Shown: piece by piece, positions 36,037 to 48,099 of the stretch
How positions within the stretch are numbered: position 1 is the first letter of the stretch
How the letters are laid out: the number at the start of each line of letters is the position of its first letter
Source: Paulownia fortunei
Lineage: Eukaryota; Streptophyta; Magnoliopsida; Lamiales; Paulowniaceae
Assembly: GCA_019321725.1 (NCBI GenBank)
Contig: CM033110.1
Coordinates: 4,767,278-4,831,277 of the forward strand
DNA length: 64,000 nt
Direction: 5' to 3'
The notes under the pieces: generated by a model
The model's input: the letters and a program-made list of their open reading frames with translations, nothing else
Told to the model about the DNA's origin: nothing
Database searches by the model: none
Made by a program: the position numbers and the translations under genes

Positions 36037-37330
36037 ACCATGTCCTAGGGCTTTCATTAGTCGGTATCATTTCTTGCAAAAAATCTGCCAAGGCCTGCGC
36101 TTTGATAACTATTCTAGGCTGGTAATCTATATCGTATTTGCTCATCTCTACTGCCCATTTAACCATCTGACCTAAAGTTTCTAGTTTACTTAGCACCTGT
36201 CTTAATGGTAGATTAGTTCGAACTACTATTTTGTATGATAGAAAGTATGGCCTGAATCGCATGATAATCATTACTAATGCTAATCCCCATTTTTCTATCT
36301 CTGAATATTTAGCCTCAGCCCCTCTCAGCAACTTGCTTACATAGCAAATGGGTTTCTGTTGAGCTCCTTCTTTTCTTAACAGCACCGAGCTAATGATCAA
36401 TTCTCCTACTGATAGATAGATATACAGTATTTCACCTTGTATAGGTTTAGTTAACAAATGTAGCTTAGCTAGGAAGTTCTTTAATTCATCAAAAGCCTTC
36501 TGACACTCATCAGTCCATTCAAACTTGCTGACCTTCCTCAAGACTTTGAAGAAAGGCAAACTTCTTTCTACTGAACTAGAAATGAAGCAACTCAAGGCCG
36601 CTATCCTACCAGTAAGCTGCTAAACTTTGATGATACTATTTGGAGGAGTCATATTCTGCACTGCCTTTACTTTCTCAAGGTTCACCTATATACACCTCTC
36701 GGTTACCATATAGCCTAGGAATTTATCAGACCTAACCCCAAAAGCACATTTAGAATGATTAAGTTTTATACCATATCTCCAAAGGACTCTAAAGGCTTTT
36801 GCCAAGTCAGCGACATGAGCTTCAACCTTTACACTTTTTATTAGCATATCATCCACAAATATTTCCATGTTTCGCTCGATTTGTTCTTTGAACATTCTAT
36901 CCACCAGCTCTAATATATCACACCTATATTTTTCAGTCCAAAAGTCATAACCACATAACAATAAGTTCTTGTGGATGTTATAAAGCTTACTTTCTTATGA
37001 TCTTCAGGAGCTAACATGATTTGGTAGTATCCTTGTGAAGCATCCATCATACTTAACAACTTGTACTCTGAGGTAGAGTCAACTAATTAGTTTATCCTAG
37101 GCAGTGGGTAATGATCTTTAGGATAGACTTTATTTAAATCTCAAAAATCAATGCATATTCTCTATTTACCTTCTACTTTTGGGACCAAGTCAGCATTTGA
37201 CAACCATTTAGGAAATTGGACCTCCTTTCTTCTCAAGGCTAAATCCTTCGCTGTAGTGATCAGACTTGCTAATTGCTCCATGGTAAGCTGGCCGGCATTT
37301 CATACTCCAAATTCCAGAGCCAAATTTATA
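36037..37330 (-). pseudogene. Tat-type reverse transcriptase and RNase H of Tat relic 2
   Basis: From about 37320 down, reverse transcriptase pieces include EVQFPKWLSN-like and INF/DLNKV-like remnants, then after a frame break MEIFVDDMLIKS (36855-36830; the usual Y of YVDD is F), HVADLAKAFRVLWRYGIKLN and GVRSDKFLGYMV. The ribonuclease H block runs in one open frame from 36595: FEWTDECQKAFDELK, then ILYIYLSV, ISSVLLRKEGAQQKPICYVS, AKYSEIEKWGLALV and VVRTNLPLRQVL, then the connection to the next domain. The position normally occupied by a conserved Asp in 'YLSV' is already Ser in many Tat elements. The 211-codon frame is unusually long for this window. Confidence 0.85.
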
Positions 37331-37493
37331 TGAGGTGCCTCCATAGCTCGAAGCGGTGGGGCTTTAGGTGTGTTACTGGTGGTGGACCACCATTTTCTCC
37401 CCAATCCTGGACTTCTGGGCCATGATTACGCCGGACAATGGGTGGTGGAGCTTCATTAGATGTTCTTTTGCCTGGGATTCCTTTCCCTGCCAT
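37331..37493 (-). pseudogene. gag N-terminal fragment of Tat relic 2
   Basis: The ATG at 37493 begins MAGKGIPGKRTSNEAPPP, a short Pro/Arg-rich start typical of Tat gag, about 45 bp after the PBS. After roughly 50 codons the frame ends and the sequence passes directly into reverse transcriptase, so almost all of gag and protease were deleted. Confidence 0.55.
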
Positions 37494-37519
37494 TTCTCAA
37501 AACTTAACTCACAAATGTT

Positions 37520-37537
37520 CCCATAGACAGCGCTAAC
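37520..37537 (-). other. Primer-binding-site-like sequence of Tat relic 2
   Basis: Minus-strand TTAGCGCTGTCTATGGGAA-type sequence follows the LTR end, matching in position and form the site at 20763-20781. Confidence 0.7.
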
Positions 37538-37538
37538 T

Positions 37539-38231
37539 TGTTATGTACCGATTGAAGTAGGTGCACCCAAAGTAATAATCTACTATTTTTGCTTATCTTC
37601 TTCCCCTCTAGATCACTTGCAAAAGATGCCGGAGTGAACCGGCGTAAGAACTCCAATGCTCAAGTCAGTGGGTGTATCCTTACAGAAGGTGAAATCAAGT
37701 AGAAATATATGTATCTAAGTTATGAAAGTGTAACATGTAAAATGAAGTGAATTCTCTCATTTATAGATACCAAACAAGGCTAAAAGGAAAATTTCAAACC
37801 TCAATTTGTTGTAACAGATTACTGTACACGTATCCACATTCTTTGATTTACCCTAAATAAAATTCTCTATCATTTTTTAACCATAACCGTTTTATCCTGG
37901 TTTTTCGCATAAATCTGCTCGACCTGGCAGTCTGCAGGTCCTCCGATGCTAGATATACACCTTATGCAACATGATGAATAGGTCATGCCACTTTCACAGC
38001 TCGCACATTGGGCTAACACAACCACTTACCGACTTTCCACATAATAGATAGCAACTTTGCCTAATAACCCATACCCTAAGCCTTATGGCCTGAGTTGCAT
38101 AGATCCGACCTGAGCTATACTACTTTAACATTTTACTTATAGCCCGAGCTACATCGATCCGACCTAACCTATATCACATTAGTCTTTTACTTAAGCGCGA
38201 ACTATATAGGTCCGACCTAACCTATACCACA
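37539..38231 (-). repeat. 5' LTR of Tat relic 2
   Basis: Partner of 34775-35467. On the minus strand it starts TGTGGTATAGG at 38231 and ends AACA at 37539. It contains the ACTTGAGCAT / GGAGTTCTTAC block near its downstream end that is also seen in the LTRs at 52.7 and 58.4 kb. Confidence 0.85.
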
Positions 38232-38404
38232 TTACCTGCTTATTCCAATAAACTGTTTCACATAAGGTTTTATTAGTTCTAATCCAATAACCTCTTTTAG
38301 TAAAACCATAATGCATGTATGTATATATATTCATGTATTGTAAGAATGTTCAACATTTGAGAAACTATTTCTTGATATTTTCTACATTAAGAAATGGTGG
38401 ATAA

Positions 38405-39970
38405 CATGAAAATTTTCAGCTAGGAAAGGTTAGAAATTTTGTCCAAAATGGTAGAGAGTTAATCTTTAAAAATCGGCAAGGGTGGGGGTATAAATATCCC
38501 CTCCAAGTTCCATTTATATAGAATCATTTCCTTATTCAACTTCGTTATGTTTACACCTAGTGTTTACACAAAGTAAGTCTTCTTATTATATAAGATACTT
38601 CTTTCCTAATTCAATTAGGTATTGGATGCCCATCTAATTCCTAATGGGCTTCTTACAAGCCCTCATCTAATGGGCCTAAAACTAATTAATTCACTGGATC
38701 TAATTTAATTTATCCAATTAATTAAAATAAATTCATCTAGCGAATTAACTATGACCATTATAATTAATTAATGCAATTAATTAGTTATTTATCCCAATTT
38801 GGGTGACCTAATTAAATTAGGTCAATTAATTAATTAATTATATTAATTCATTACTTGAATTAATTATATCCTATTTAATTAATCATATTAATTAAATTAG
38901 TTCAACTACTAGACTATTTCTTAGACAAGAAGTGGACTTGTCCAAATTAATGTGTGACCGCTTAGGTTCACCAGTATACTAGTGGTGGTCTCACTACTAT
39001 TGTGATTTAATTCCAATACTTTCATTATTCCTAATTAATTAATTATTTTAGAATTTATCTATTAATTTTATAGACCTCATGAATTATGGTTAGTCTTTAG
39101 TAACACGCCATGAAGACATAGGCATAGGTAAAAATGCAAACATTTTTATTTATAAATACTATGCAAATACATTCCTTTCATTAACTAATCTCTCGAGTAA
39201 CCCTAGGACATAGATTATTACTTGAAATATTAATAGCTTAATTCTATATATTCATTCATAGTTTCATGACTTTTTGATGGAAATAAAAAAACTCTTTTTC
39301 TAACTTTCATCCTGTCTTGACCAAGGACTTGTAAGAAAAAAATCATAAAAAATAGAAAATTCATCTATTCTACCAGATAGATGATAACTTCTTTGTTGGT
39401 CACTCATAAATATCCATATATAAAAATGATGTACCTAAAATATTCCCGTTGTGATTATCCTGCAATCATAGGGTAAATCAAAATACATGATCGTGTACAA
39501 GGTTACAACAGTGTCTCAACTTGAAGGACTAATTCATGCACTATCATAATGAAGAAAATTTCCATTTGACAATCAATATATCCTTAGAAATTTCCAAGTA
39601 GAGTTGTTTTATATGCTTATTCTCTAACAAGTACCAATATAGAGTCACAACACCAATCTCTATGGAATGAGGCAACCTCTTTGCGAGTGTGCATCATATG
39701 CGCAAGTTTTGATGTGGTAGTTGATATCTCTTTTCAAAAATTCCTCAACTTGGAACATTTTCAAGATCAGAGCCATAGAGACATATTCCATAATCACCAT
39801 CCTATGCGCAACTATGCCCTATAGTCATATGTGATTTAGAGACTTCATATAATTTTAATAAAGCGAATTTAAGATAAAGATGCCATTAATTAATATTAAT
39901 ACGAAAAAGATTATTTCTACAAGGATATAAAGTCGGTCAATCTAATTTGCTCATTGGGCACTACTCTAAA
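38405..39970 (-). repeat. 3' LTR of copia relic 3, copy 2 (fuller copy)
   Basis: Second copy of 21955-22865, but with about 0.65 kb more (39085-39720). On the minus strand it starts near 39970 beside a purine tract (GGGGAAATAGGAG). A third, diverged relative is at 51050-52450. Confidence 0.7.
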
Positions 39971-39974
39971 TAAA

Positions 39975-40703
39975 CTCCTATTTCCCCATAGACAACTAGC
40001 CTTGTATTAATGTCTATCTTCATAAGATGCCCATCAAATACTGGTAGTGATTCAATTAGTGGGTCTACTATATTTTTTGTCAAGATAATTTTCTCTTTAC
40101 CTCTACCATTGATTTTTATAATTATTTGGTATTGCCTCATTTTATTCTTGAATATTTTGACCAGACGTTGGCTTCTTTACTTGTGCAATAGCCCAATTGT
40201 TGTCACAGTACTTCATTATTGGATAAAAAATAGTCTAAACTGCATCTGATGATTAGATGAAGTTTCTCATCCAAATAACATCTTTCACAACATCGCATGC
40301 TACGATGTATTCAACCTCAATGGTGGAATCACAATTTTTTCAAGGTTGGAACTCTTCCAACTAACCTCTCCACCATAAGGTGAACATGAATCTAGATGTA
40401 GATGTCAGTCATCCACATTGGACTAAAAGCTAGATAAAACATTCCCGCTTCAATTCTCCATAATTGTATTCCAAAAAGGCATCTTTGGTGATATGTAAGT
40501 ACTAAATATTATCTTTACAACTTTCAATGTTATTCATATAGAATAGACCAGTATCTGCTCGTAACTCTCTAAACAATTGTGATATCAAATCTTGTACAAA
40601 TATTTGCATATATTATGCTACCTAAAGTGGATGCATAAAGTATATTAGTCATTCTTTCTCTTTCTTCAATAAGTTTTTAGGCATATAGACTTCATAAAGA
40701 AAA
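39975..40703 (-). pseudogene. Copia RNase H/RT remnant, copy 2
   Basis: Counterpart of 22880-23620. RNase H words such as NNWAIAQVKKPTSGQN can be picked out in broken frames near 40215-40150, but decay is greater than in copy 1. It ends in Helitron sequence at about 40704, about 450 bp short of the copia sequence kept in copy 1. Confidence 0.6.
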
Positions 40704-43700
40704 TTTATACTATTATAAAAGTTTATAAGTATGAGTATTTTATGAAATTTTTGATTGGAATAAATTATCGCTTTACTTTTATTTTTTAATGGCAATTAAG
40801 TTATTTAAATATATTTTTATCTCCTCAAAAATAGGTCTTCCATAAAGTAAATGTTCTATTGGGAGAATTCTAAAAAGAGAACACCAATATACAAGGGGAC
40901 TCAAGGCAGAAGGAAATCCAATCAGCTCTTTCTATCCTTCTTTATTCTTCTTCTTGATTTTCTTCTATTACTTCTCTTTATCACTCCTCCATCTATTTTC
41001 TTGGCAATTTTCTTCTATAATGCCTTCTCTTTTCGCTCCTTGGAATTGTTTTTCTTATCACCAATCAATTCACCAGTGCAGGAAAGCAAAGGATCCGTTC
41101 TGTTTTATATTTCTTTATATTTCTTCTCGATTTTCTTCTATTAATTCTCTTTTTCTCCCTATAGTTTGTCTTCGTATTTTATGGGCATATTTTTATTCTC
41201 ATAGTTGTTGCTAGGATTAGCTGTGACAATGCTCAAGCATTTTCTATTTTATGATTAGATTTTAAGTAAGTTCTATACGCCAGCAAGTACAACCTAGATA
41301 ATATTTTGGGTATAAATCACAGTACCACACCATCAACAAAAGCGTCAGAGACAAACAAAAGGTTTTTCTCCTCTCCCTCCAACTATAGACATACAAACAA
41401 ACAAACCCTTAATTCATTGTTCAATCCCATGGTAGTTTTTATTTTGTTACATGATGAATGTATTGGCATAGATATCATGTTTATTTTTATCTTTTCATCA
41501 TTTTGATTTTAGTTTGCTAAAAATAATTTTTTTTGTATCGTCAATGGCAATAGGAAAGCCAATGGCATTAAGAAAAATTTTCTTTGCCATTGTCAATTGC
41601 ACTGGGAAATATTCTTTCGTAATGGCCAATTTCCTTTTCATTGGCTTCTAAATCGATGCAATATTTTCTCATACTATTTAAAATTATAAAATATCAAATA
41701 AATTCATAAATGACCCTTCAACTTGTTTGTCATACTTTTTGCACTTTTTTTGTTAATTATCTAGAAACCCCATATTGATGAGAAATATGCAGTTTTACTA
41801 AACATAAAAAAAATGAAATAATTTAAAGGATTTAAATTAAACTAAAGATAAAGAATTTGGACTAACTGATTGCATATGTTCAATAATTTCAAGAAAAAAC
41901 ATACAAAATATCAAAATAAGAGTCTACATATATGTTAAATATATTTTTAAAGTTTTTTTTTCAGACTAGCTCACCATCAAAATTCCTGAAATATAAACTA
42001 CTTTTAATTTTTCCTTTTTTTCTCTTTATTTTATTTTATTTCTAGGGATGGCTGCATGATGCTTTTGCAACTTCTTGATTAACATATATTGCTGGAGGAT
42101 AATGATGTCTTTTAACATTGTTTTGGATTGTTACTTAAAACTGCATTTTCTATTTGGATGTGCATAATATGCCTTCACAGCATGGTTATATTTCAAGTCT
42201 GTGTCCAATTTGGGATTTTATTCTTGTATTTGTATTTTTTATTTTATTTTTTGGTATTTAAACTTGAGCCAAGGGACCATGCGAAAGCTATAAACCTTTG
42301 TGGACTATAATTCTGAGCCCCATTGTAATTAGCGATTGTTTTTTCATTTGATCATTTTATGCTGCGTTAAGTAATATTTATCTTGAGAATAGGATTAACC
42401 AATAATTCAAACTTGACTTTTTTGGAATATGCAAATGCATCGAAGATTGTCCATATCAATTTCATAGTCAGCTAAAGTTGATTCAATATTGAATTTTTTT
42501 AGTGTGTAAAGTTTAGGAATATAAGTAATTTTAATTATTTAAGTATTCAAGTTTTATAATTTTTATGCCACAGTAACATATATATATCGATAGAGGAATC
42601 TTGATAGGATGAAAAGAAAATATGCCAATCTAAATACTACACAAGGCATGAAATATAGATAAAGTTAAGAAGCATAAGAAGAAGCAAAATACACAAGTCA
42701 CATGGCTTTTTAAAGATCAACTTCCATGTGAATCAGAAGGTTAATAATTTAAAAATTTTCAGTATATATAATAGTGAAGAAAGCTTTTTACATTACTAAA
42801 ATTTAAAATATTTAATTTGTTTTCCTTTTAGACATAATACTTTATGAACATGCATGATGAGAGATACATGACTTGGAAAAAAAAGCCTAATTGCATTCAT
42901 TGTGGTGTTGTATTAACTTGAGGATGAGCCTTAGACTTTATGCTATAATAATGAAAAAAGTAAACTTGCACCTATTGTAGTTTCGAATGAATTATACGAG
43001 CTGTTTACTTTCGAGTCAAAAGAGGCTGTCAAATTTCAAACACCTATTTGTTTATTCAATTGCATATTCTCTTTAATCTTATTTGGTACGAAATTAGTTA
43101 AAGATCTTGTATATGCAAGGCAAAGGGTTTATACTTTTCGAGTACAGAAATAGTCTACCATGGCCCAAGAAAACGGTCCTCATCATTTTTAATTGTATTT
43201 TGTTGAAATAAAAAATAAGGTTGAGAATAGAACGAAGATAACAGAAAATTTGACTTTATCTAAAGTTATAGTGAATAAACTCATAAAGCTTCCAGAGGTA
43301 AATCCAATGCAAAAATTTTCAGATGATTAAAGGATTATCCTTCAATTAATGATGTTCAGCTCCATAAATCAAAAGATGCAAAATTATATCAACAAGTGTA
43401 TATTTATCCAACAACCGATCAAGTCGTGGCTATATGGGTTGAAAGAAATAATACTAACATATAGTTTGAACTAGACATTGTAGCCCATGCTTATTCTGAC
43501 CACAGACATGGAATAAAGCATTATTATGGATGCTATGATCCATTGCAATATTCACTTCTTTTTCCAAACAATGAGATAGGATGACATCAAATTATTAAAA
43601 AGCTTGCTACTAAGAAATCCGCTATTCTAATGCATATTATGAGTTCTATTCGATTGACATCTACAACAAATAGAAGTAATGTTGGAAAAGATCAAAGTAC

Positions 43701-43830
43701 ATCTTGCAACAACTTAAATAGAGAACATGTGAAAAAAATAAATAATGAATTGGTTACCTAACAATAAAAGGTACAAGAATGACCTGTAGGCAGTTCAATA
43801 ATAATATAATCTAAAAATAAATATTTTTAG
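40704..43830 (+). mobile_element. Helitron relic, copy 2
   Basis: Aligns with 24078-27430. The left end has the TATACTATTATAAAAG motif. It contains the pyrimidine-rich pair and a degenerate Helitron-like N domain at about 42890-43720, including NPMQKF, DVQLHKSKDAKLYQQVY, AIWVERN, DIVAHAYSDHRHGIK and YYGCYDPLQYSLLF. It lacks the left arm of the hairpin found in copy 1. It ends near 43830 where an inverted piece of the same family begins. Confidence 0.75.
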
Positions 43831-45130
43831 TTTCAGTACAAATACATAAACATAAATTCAGACGTTTTCCTCACTTTTCTTTCTTTGCTAAGCAATTAAC
43901 CTCGTTGTTATAATATTCTCATTTTGAACAAGTGAGTAAATTACGCTATTATTGAATTGCCTACATACTACTCTTGTGCCTATTATTGTTAAGTAACCCA
44001 TTCATTATTTCTTTATTTATATGTGTTCTTACTTGAGTCGGAACAAGATGTATCTTGTTCTTGTCCATCTTTACTTGCATCGATTGATGTCGATCGAACA
44101 TAATTCATAATATGCACTAGAATAATAGACTTCTCAGTAGCGAGCTTTTTAATATTTTGGTACCATCCTATCTCACCCCAAGAAGAGGATTTTGCAATGG
44201 GTGAAAATATCCATAATAATATTTTATTCTATATTTGTGGCTTGCATTGTGTATGGACTACAATGTCTCATTTCAACGTTATGTTAGTATTATTTCCTTC
44301 AACCCATATAGTTGCAACTTGATCAATTATTGGAGAACTACATACTCGTCGATCTAATTTCACATCTTTTGAAATATGAAGTTGAAAGTTATCAATTGAA
44401 GGATAATTCTTTAATCATTAGGAGATTTTTGCATATAGATTTACCTCTAGAACCTTTGTGAATTTGTTCATAGTAATTTCAGATAAACTCGAGTTTCTTA
44501 CCTCATTTTCGATTTCAGCAAAATACAATTGAAAATGATTAAGACCATCTTCTTTAAGAATTAACCTTGGCAGACCATAGTAAATAATTCCCTATGCTAA
44601 AAAAATATAAATCTCTTGCCTTGTAGATGCAAGTTCTTTATTTGTTTTTACACTAGTAAAAAAAAATATGCAATTGAATAGATGAATATCTATTAGAAAT
44701 TCAACAACCACTTCTAACTCATAAGTAAATATCTCCTACAATTCATCTAGAACTTCAATAGGTGTAAGTTTAATTTCTTCATTATCGCAACAAAAAGTCA
44801 AAAGCTCTTATTCAAATCTTACAGCACCACAATGAATGTCATTGGACTTTTTTTTTTTCAATTCATGTATCTCTGAATATATTGGTTCATAAAGTATTAA
44901 ACCTAAAGGAAAAAAAAAGGAAAAAGAAATTCTAATATTTTAGATTTTATAGTAAAGTAAAAAGCTTGCTTCAATGTAATGTATATACTGGAAAACTTTA
45001 AATTAATAACTTTATGATTTGCATGGAAATTGAGCTTTAAAAAGTCATGTAACATGTGAATTTTGCTTATTTGCATTTGAATTCCTCATCCCTTATGCTT
45101 CTTAACTTTGTATCTATATTCCTAGAAATA
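43831..45130 (-). mobile_element. Helitron relic, copy 3 (inverted)
   Basis: The minus strand corresponds to copy 1 from about 26100 to 27420: GGTGAGATAGGATGGTACCA-like and YGL-PRLI-type sequence can be aligned by landmarks such as ATATTAAAAAGCT, CAAGATGTAC and AAGTTAAGAAGCATAAG. Together with copy 2 it forms a large, imperfect head-to-head palindrome centred near 43830. Coding frames are broken. Confidence 0.75.
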
Positions 45131-45149
45131 TAACATAAGGATAAACGCC

Positions 45150-45335
45150 TTTCTTATTTTCTTTTCATTGCTAAGTAATCAACCTCATTGTTTCTAGTAT
45201 TCTCATTTTGCACAGCTCATTAGAATCCTACATACTATTCTTGTTCCTTTCATTGCTAAGTAACACATTCATTATTATTTTTATATGTATTCTTTTGGTG
45301 CAAGATGTACCTTGTTCATGTCCAACATTATAAAA
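45150..45335 (-). mobile_element. Helitron fragment, copy 4 (inverted, short)
   Basis: Repeats 43880-44060 in the same orientation: TTTCATTGCTAAGTAATCAA, TATTCTCATTTTG, CCTACATACTA-TCTTGT and GCAAGATGTACCTTGTTC. It lies directly downstream of copy 3, so the inverted material is itself partly tandem. Confidence 0.7.
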
Positions 45336-45681
45336 CAAATTAATACCATGATTCTATTCATGCTATTTAAGAGTTCTATATTTTCTCTAGTTATTTTTAT
45401 GAAAAGCCTTAAAAATGAATTTAAGAGTTGCCACACATATTTCTACACAGAATTTTCGCATGGTACATATGTTAAGTTTCATAGAACTAAACTGACAATC
45501 ACCTAAAAGTTCCACATTCAGGAAACAAAGTTATAACCAAAATTAATTTAAATTTGAATCAAAATTCGTAAGAAAATAATATATCTCTATAAATGGAGTT
45601 AGCCACATAAGCTTAGGTCTGTTGGGTGTCCTTATATGGTAATTGCCATTTATAAGTAATTTTATCTCTTTCTTCCTTCCT

Positions 45682-45718
<37 letters not shown>

Positions 45719-46379
45719 TTTTAGCTTGCTTCTGCATTAATTTTTACTATTTGTTTCAACTATGAGCCTAGTTCAACTTGAATTCCTTATTTTTCCTTAG
45801 TTCATTGTTATTTTCTTCTTATTCTTTATTGTTTCCTTTAATCCTAAATTTATGGAGTTTATAATTCACGTTAAAGACTAATCATGTAAAACAAAATTAT
45901 TTAGCTATCCATCAGTTTGAATCATTTTATGTCTTATATAGTGTTATTACAACTTAAAAAAAAAGACTATTTTTAGGAGAGAACCACTAATTGCATTATT
46001 GCCACTAAAATTAATAGGTCAAAGGGTTTCAACTATAAGTCTAGCTTAACTTAATTTTCTTGTCTTTCCTTAGTTCAACGTTATTTTTTTCTTATCCTTT
46101 ATTGTTTCCTTTAATCCTAAATTTTTGGAGTTTATAATTCACTTTAAAGACTAATAACTTAAATTTCAAAATTATTTAGCCATCAATCATTTTGAATCAT
46201 TTTATGTATTACATAGTGCTATTCTTCCTCAAAGGCTATGTCCGGATAATAGAGTCTAATAGAGCAATAATAATGAAAATAATTATTATTGTTTGGTTTG
46301 AAGAAAAGTTCTAGAGAAATTATTTATATAATAAATTAGCAATAATGAAATGAAAAAGATAAGGTGCTCCAATCTCACA
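45336..46379. other. Non-coding region with CT microsatellite and a tandem repeat pair
   Basis: A (CT)n tract occupies about 45676-45715. Two diverged units, 45748-45950 and 46019-46225 (offset 271), share TTTCAACTATNAG, TTATTGTTTCCTTTAATCCT, TTTNTGGAGTTTATAATTCAC and TTGAATCATTTTATGT. No gene is seen. Confidence 0.7.
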
Positions 46380-46742
46380 CAACGTCTTTAGTTTGTATAG
46401 AAAAAGGGCATTGTGTGACAAGCACAATTAAACGAGAATTTTTTTTTTCAATGATACTGAAAGCAAAATATAATTGAATGTTTATAATGGTTGGAGCAAG
46501 GTGGAGAGAGGGTGGGACTCCAACAAGACTCTCTAACGACTAGCTTTAGTAACTCTACTCCTTATATTAGGCTTATAAATAAGCATACTTATGATGACAA
46601 TCTACATTATATGGGATGAGGAAGGTGAGTAATTGCTCATCATGTAGGAGCTCTTCATGAAGTCCAAGTCCATTATTGAAGGTTCGTATGTAGCCCAACA
46701 ATCGTCTATGTCAAGAGGTCTAGTGAGAGGTAATCGTTGACA
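46380..46742 (-). repeat. 3' LTR of the gypsy relic
   Basis: Starts (minus) TGTCAACGATTACC beside the purine tract GAAGTGGGAAGAA (46743-46755). It aligns with 49432-49954 (TTTAGTTTGTATAG, TAATGGTTGGAGCA, CTTATGATGACA/CTTGTGACGACA, ATGAAGTCCAA) but is about 160 bp shorter. Confidence 0.75.
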
Positions 46743-47179
46743 TTCTTCCCACTTCAGATGGTGAAATTCTCAACTCCAGTGAATCATGACATGATTTAAT
46801 TAGAGTTGTGACCACCTTGAGGTTTGTTACTTATTCCTAAGTATTCTTCTCATTGTTTCATCTATCAATTTCACCAAGTACTCAACATGTTTTTGCTTTA
46901 TTGTGCTTGTTTCACGATGATTTAAACTAGCTTTAGCCACCCTCTTCTTGGTCTTCTTCAATTCTAAAAGCTTCACCTAATCCTTATGAGTATGGTACAC
47001 AAAATGTTGATGGTATTCCTCTATCATAGGATTGAAGCGCTCTGTCTGTTCTTCAAATTATAGATGTAGCTTGATCTTAAGTTTAATATGGATCCAAGGA
47101 GTCCAAAAAGCTCAATCCCAAAAGAGCTAGTAAACCAAAAGTCCCTTAATATCCTTTAACGGTTTATTTAATATTATGC

Positions 47180-47400
47180 TTACAAGAGATGATCTATCTC
47201 TTCTGTTGTATCATGCTTAGGAACCACAATGAAAGTGGCATATTTGAAAATCGGTCCACCACGACAATGGTAGTGCCTATCTCCCACGTTAAGCAATCCA
47301 CAAACATAATCTTTGGACATACTTTTCCAAGATCTCTTTGGGATAGAAAGTGGCTCTTGCAAGCCTATTTTATTATGATGATCTATCTTATCCTATTGAT
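47180..47400 (-). pseudogene. Gypsy integrase fragment
   Basis: A 60-codon frame (47362-47180) contains LSIPKRSWKSMSKDYVCGL, corresponding to the family's PLPIPERPWESVSMDFI segment, followed after a degraded stretch by FKYATFIVVP. The catalytic Asp of the core (SMDF) is kept as KDYV. The rest of the integrase is not readable. Confidence 0.75.
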
Positions 47401-47778
47401 ACTTAAGAAAAGTTTAGACATAATTCTTAAATTTTTCATGCATCTTTAGCTAAGAGTAAGGCCTTTGCACTCAGGCACAGAAATGATGGCTCATTGAGCT
47501 TGCAACTTTTCTCAAATTGCACCATTGATAAATTTTTCACACCCAACTTTTAGGATAGCATTGGGCTAATGTAGTGTTTGTTCCTATCATCGTCAATGAG
47601 TCCACACATGGTAAAACTGAAATTCTCATGTCTCATAAGAACTTAAACCAAGAATGAGCTTGAAATCATCCATCACAACCATAGAAAAGTTGGTCATCCT
47701 CTCAAAAGGCCCAACCTTAATAAGCATAGATTTGGCCACTCTAATAAATGGTTGAACAACCGAATTGGTAGTTGTTAT

Positions 47779-47964
47779 TTATCCCACTCCTTTCTCCCAC
47801 ACAAGCCTGAGTCTTTCTACCTTAGTACTTGCAAGGTAGTTGTTCATACCACCCATGTCGATTATGGCGTGGATAACTTTGTCATTAATCTTCACATCTA
47901 CATACATTAATATTTTTTTTGTATGTTTAGGGTTGTGGCTCCTCTTCAGGTTGGCTCGTAGCAA
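47779..47964 (-). pseudogene. Gypsy retropepsin fragment
   Basis: The frame contains MYVDVKINDKVIHAIIDMG, matching the gypsy protease strand before the active site, where the family has V-D-T-G-A; here the triplet is D-M-G with G in place of A. The flap-side NYLAS and KVERL follow. Active-site damage indicates a dead protease. Confidence 0.75.
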
Positions 47965-48099
47965 GAGTTAGTATTTTTAACCTACTTCATTTGGTGGAGA
48001 TTTAGCCTTTGTCGCTACTTGATGGAATAATGTGATGCACCATTGTCAAATGGCATTAAGGTTGTTCTCATCTCTTAGTCTCGCAACTAGTAGATGCTT

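Larger units (their letters stand above)
34775..38231 (-). mobile_element. Ty3/gypsy Tat-type element (Tat relic 2), internally deleted
   Basis: Two LTRs of equal length (693 bp by my boundaries) flank about 2.1 kb. On the minus strand the order is 5' LTR (38231-37539), PBS, gag start, reverse transcriptase, RNase H, an additional RNase H-type domain, 3' LTR (35467-34775). Most of gag, protease and all of integrase are missing. The extra RNase H after the canonical one is the hallmark of the Tat clade. No target-site duplication was recognised. Confidence 0.85.

Noticed and set aside
35799..36125. 108-codon plus-strand frame
   Set aside because: It is the antisense shadow of the Tat RNase H region, whose family motifs read clearly on the minus strand.
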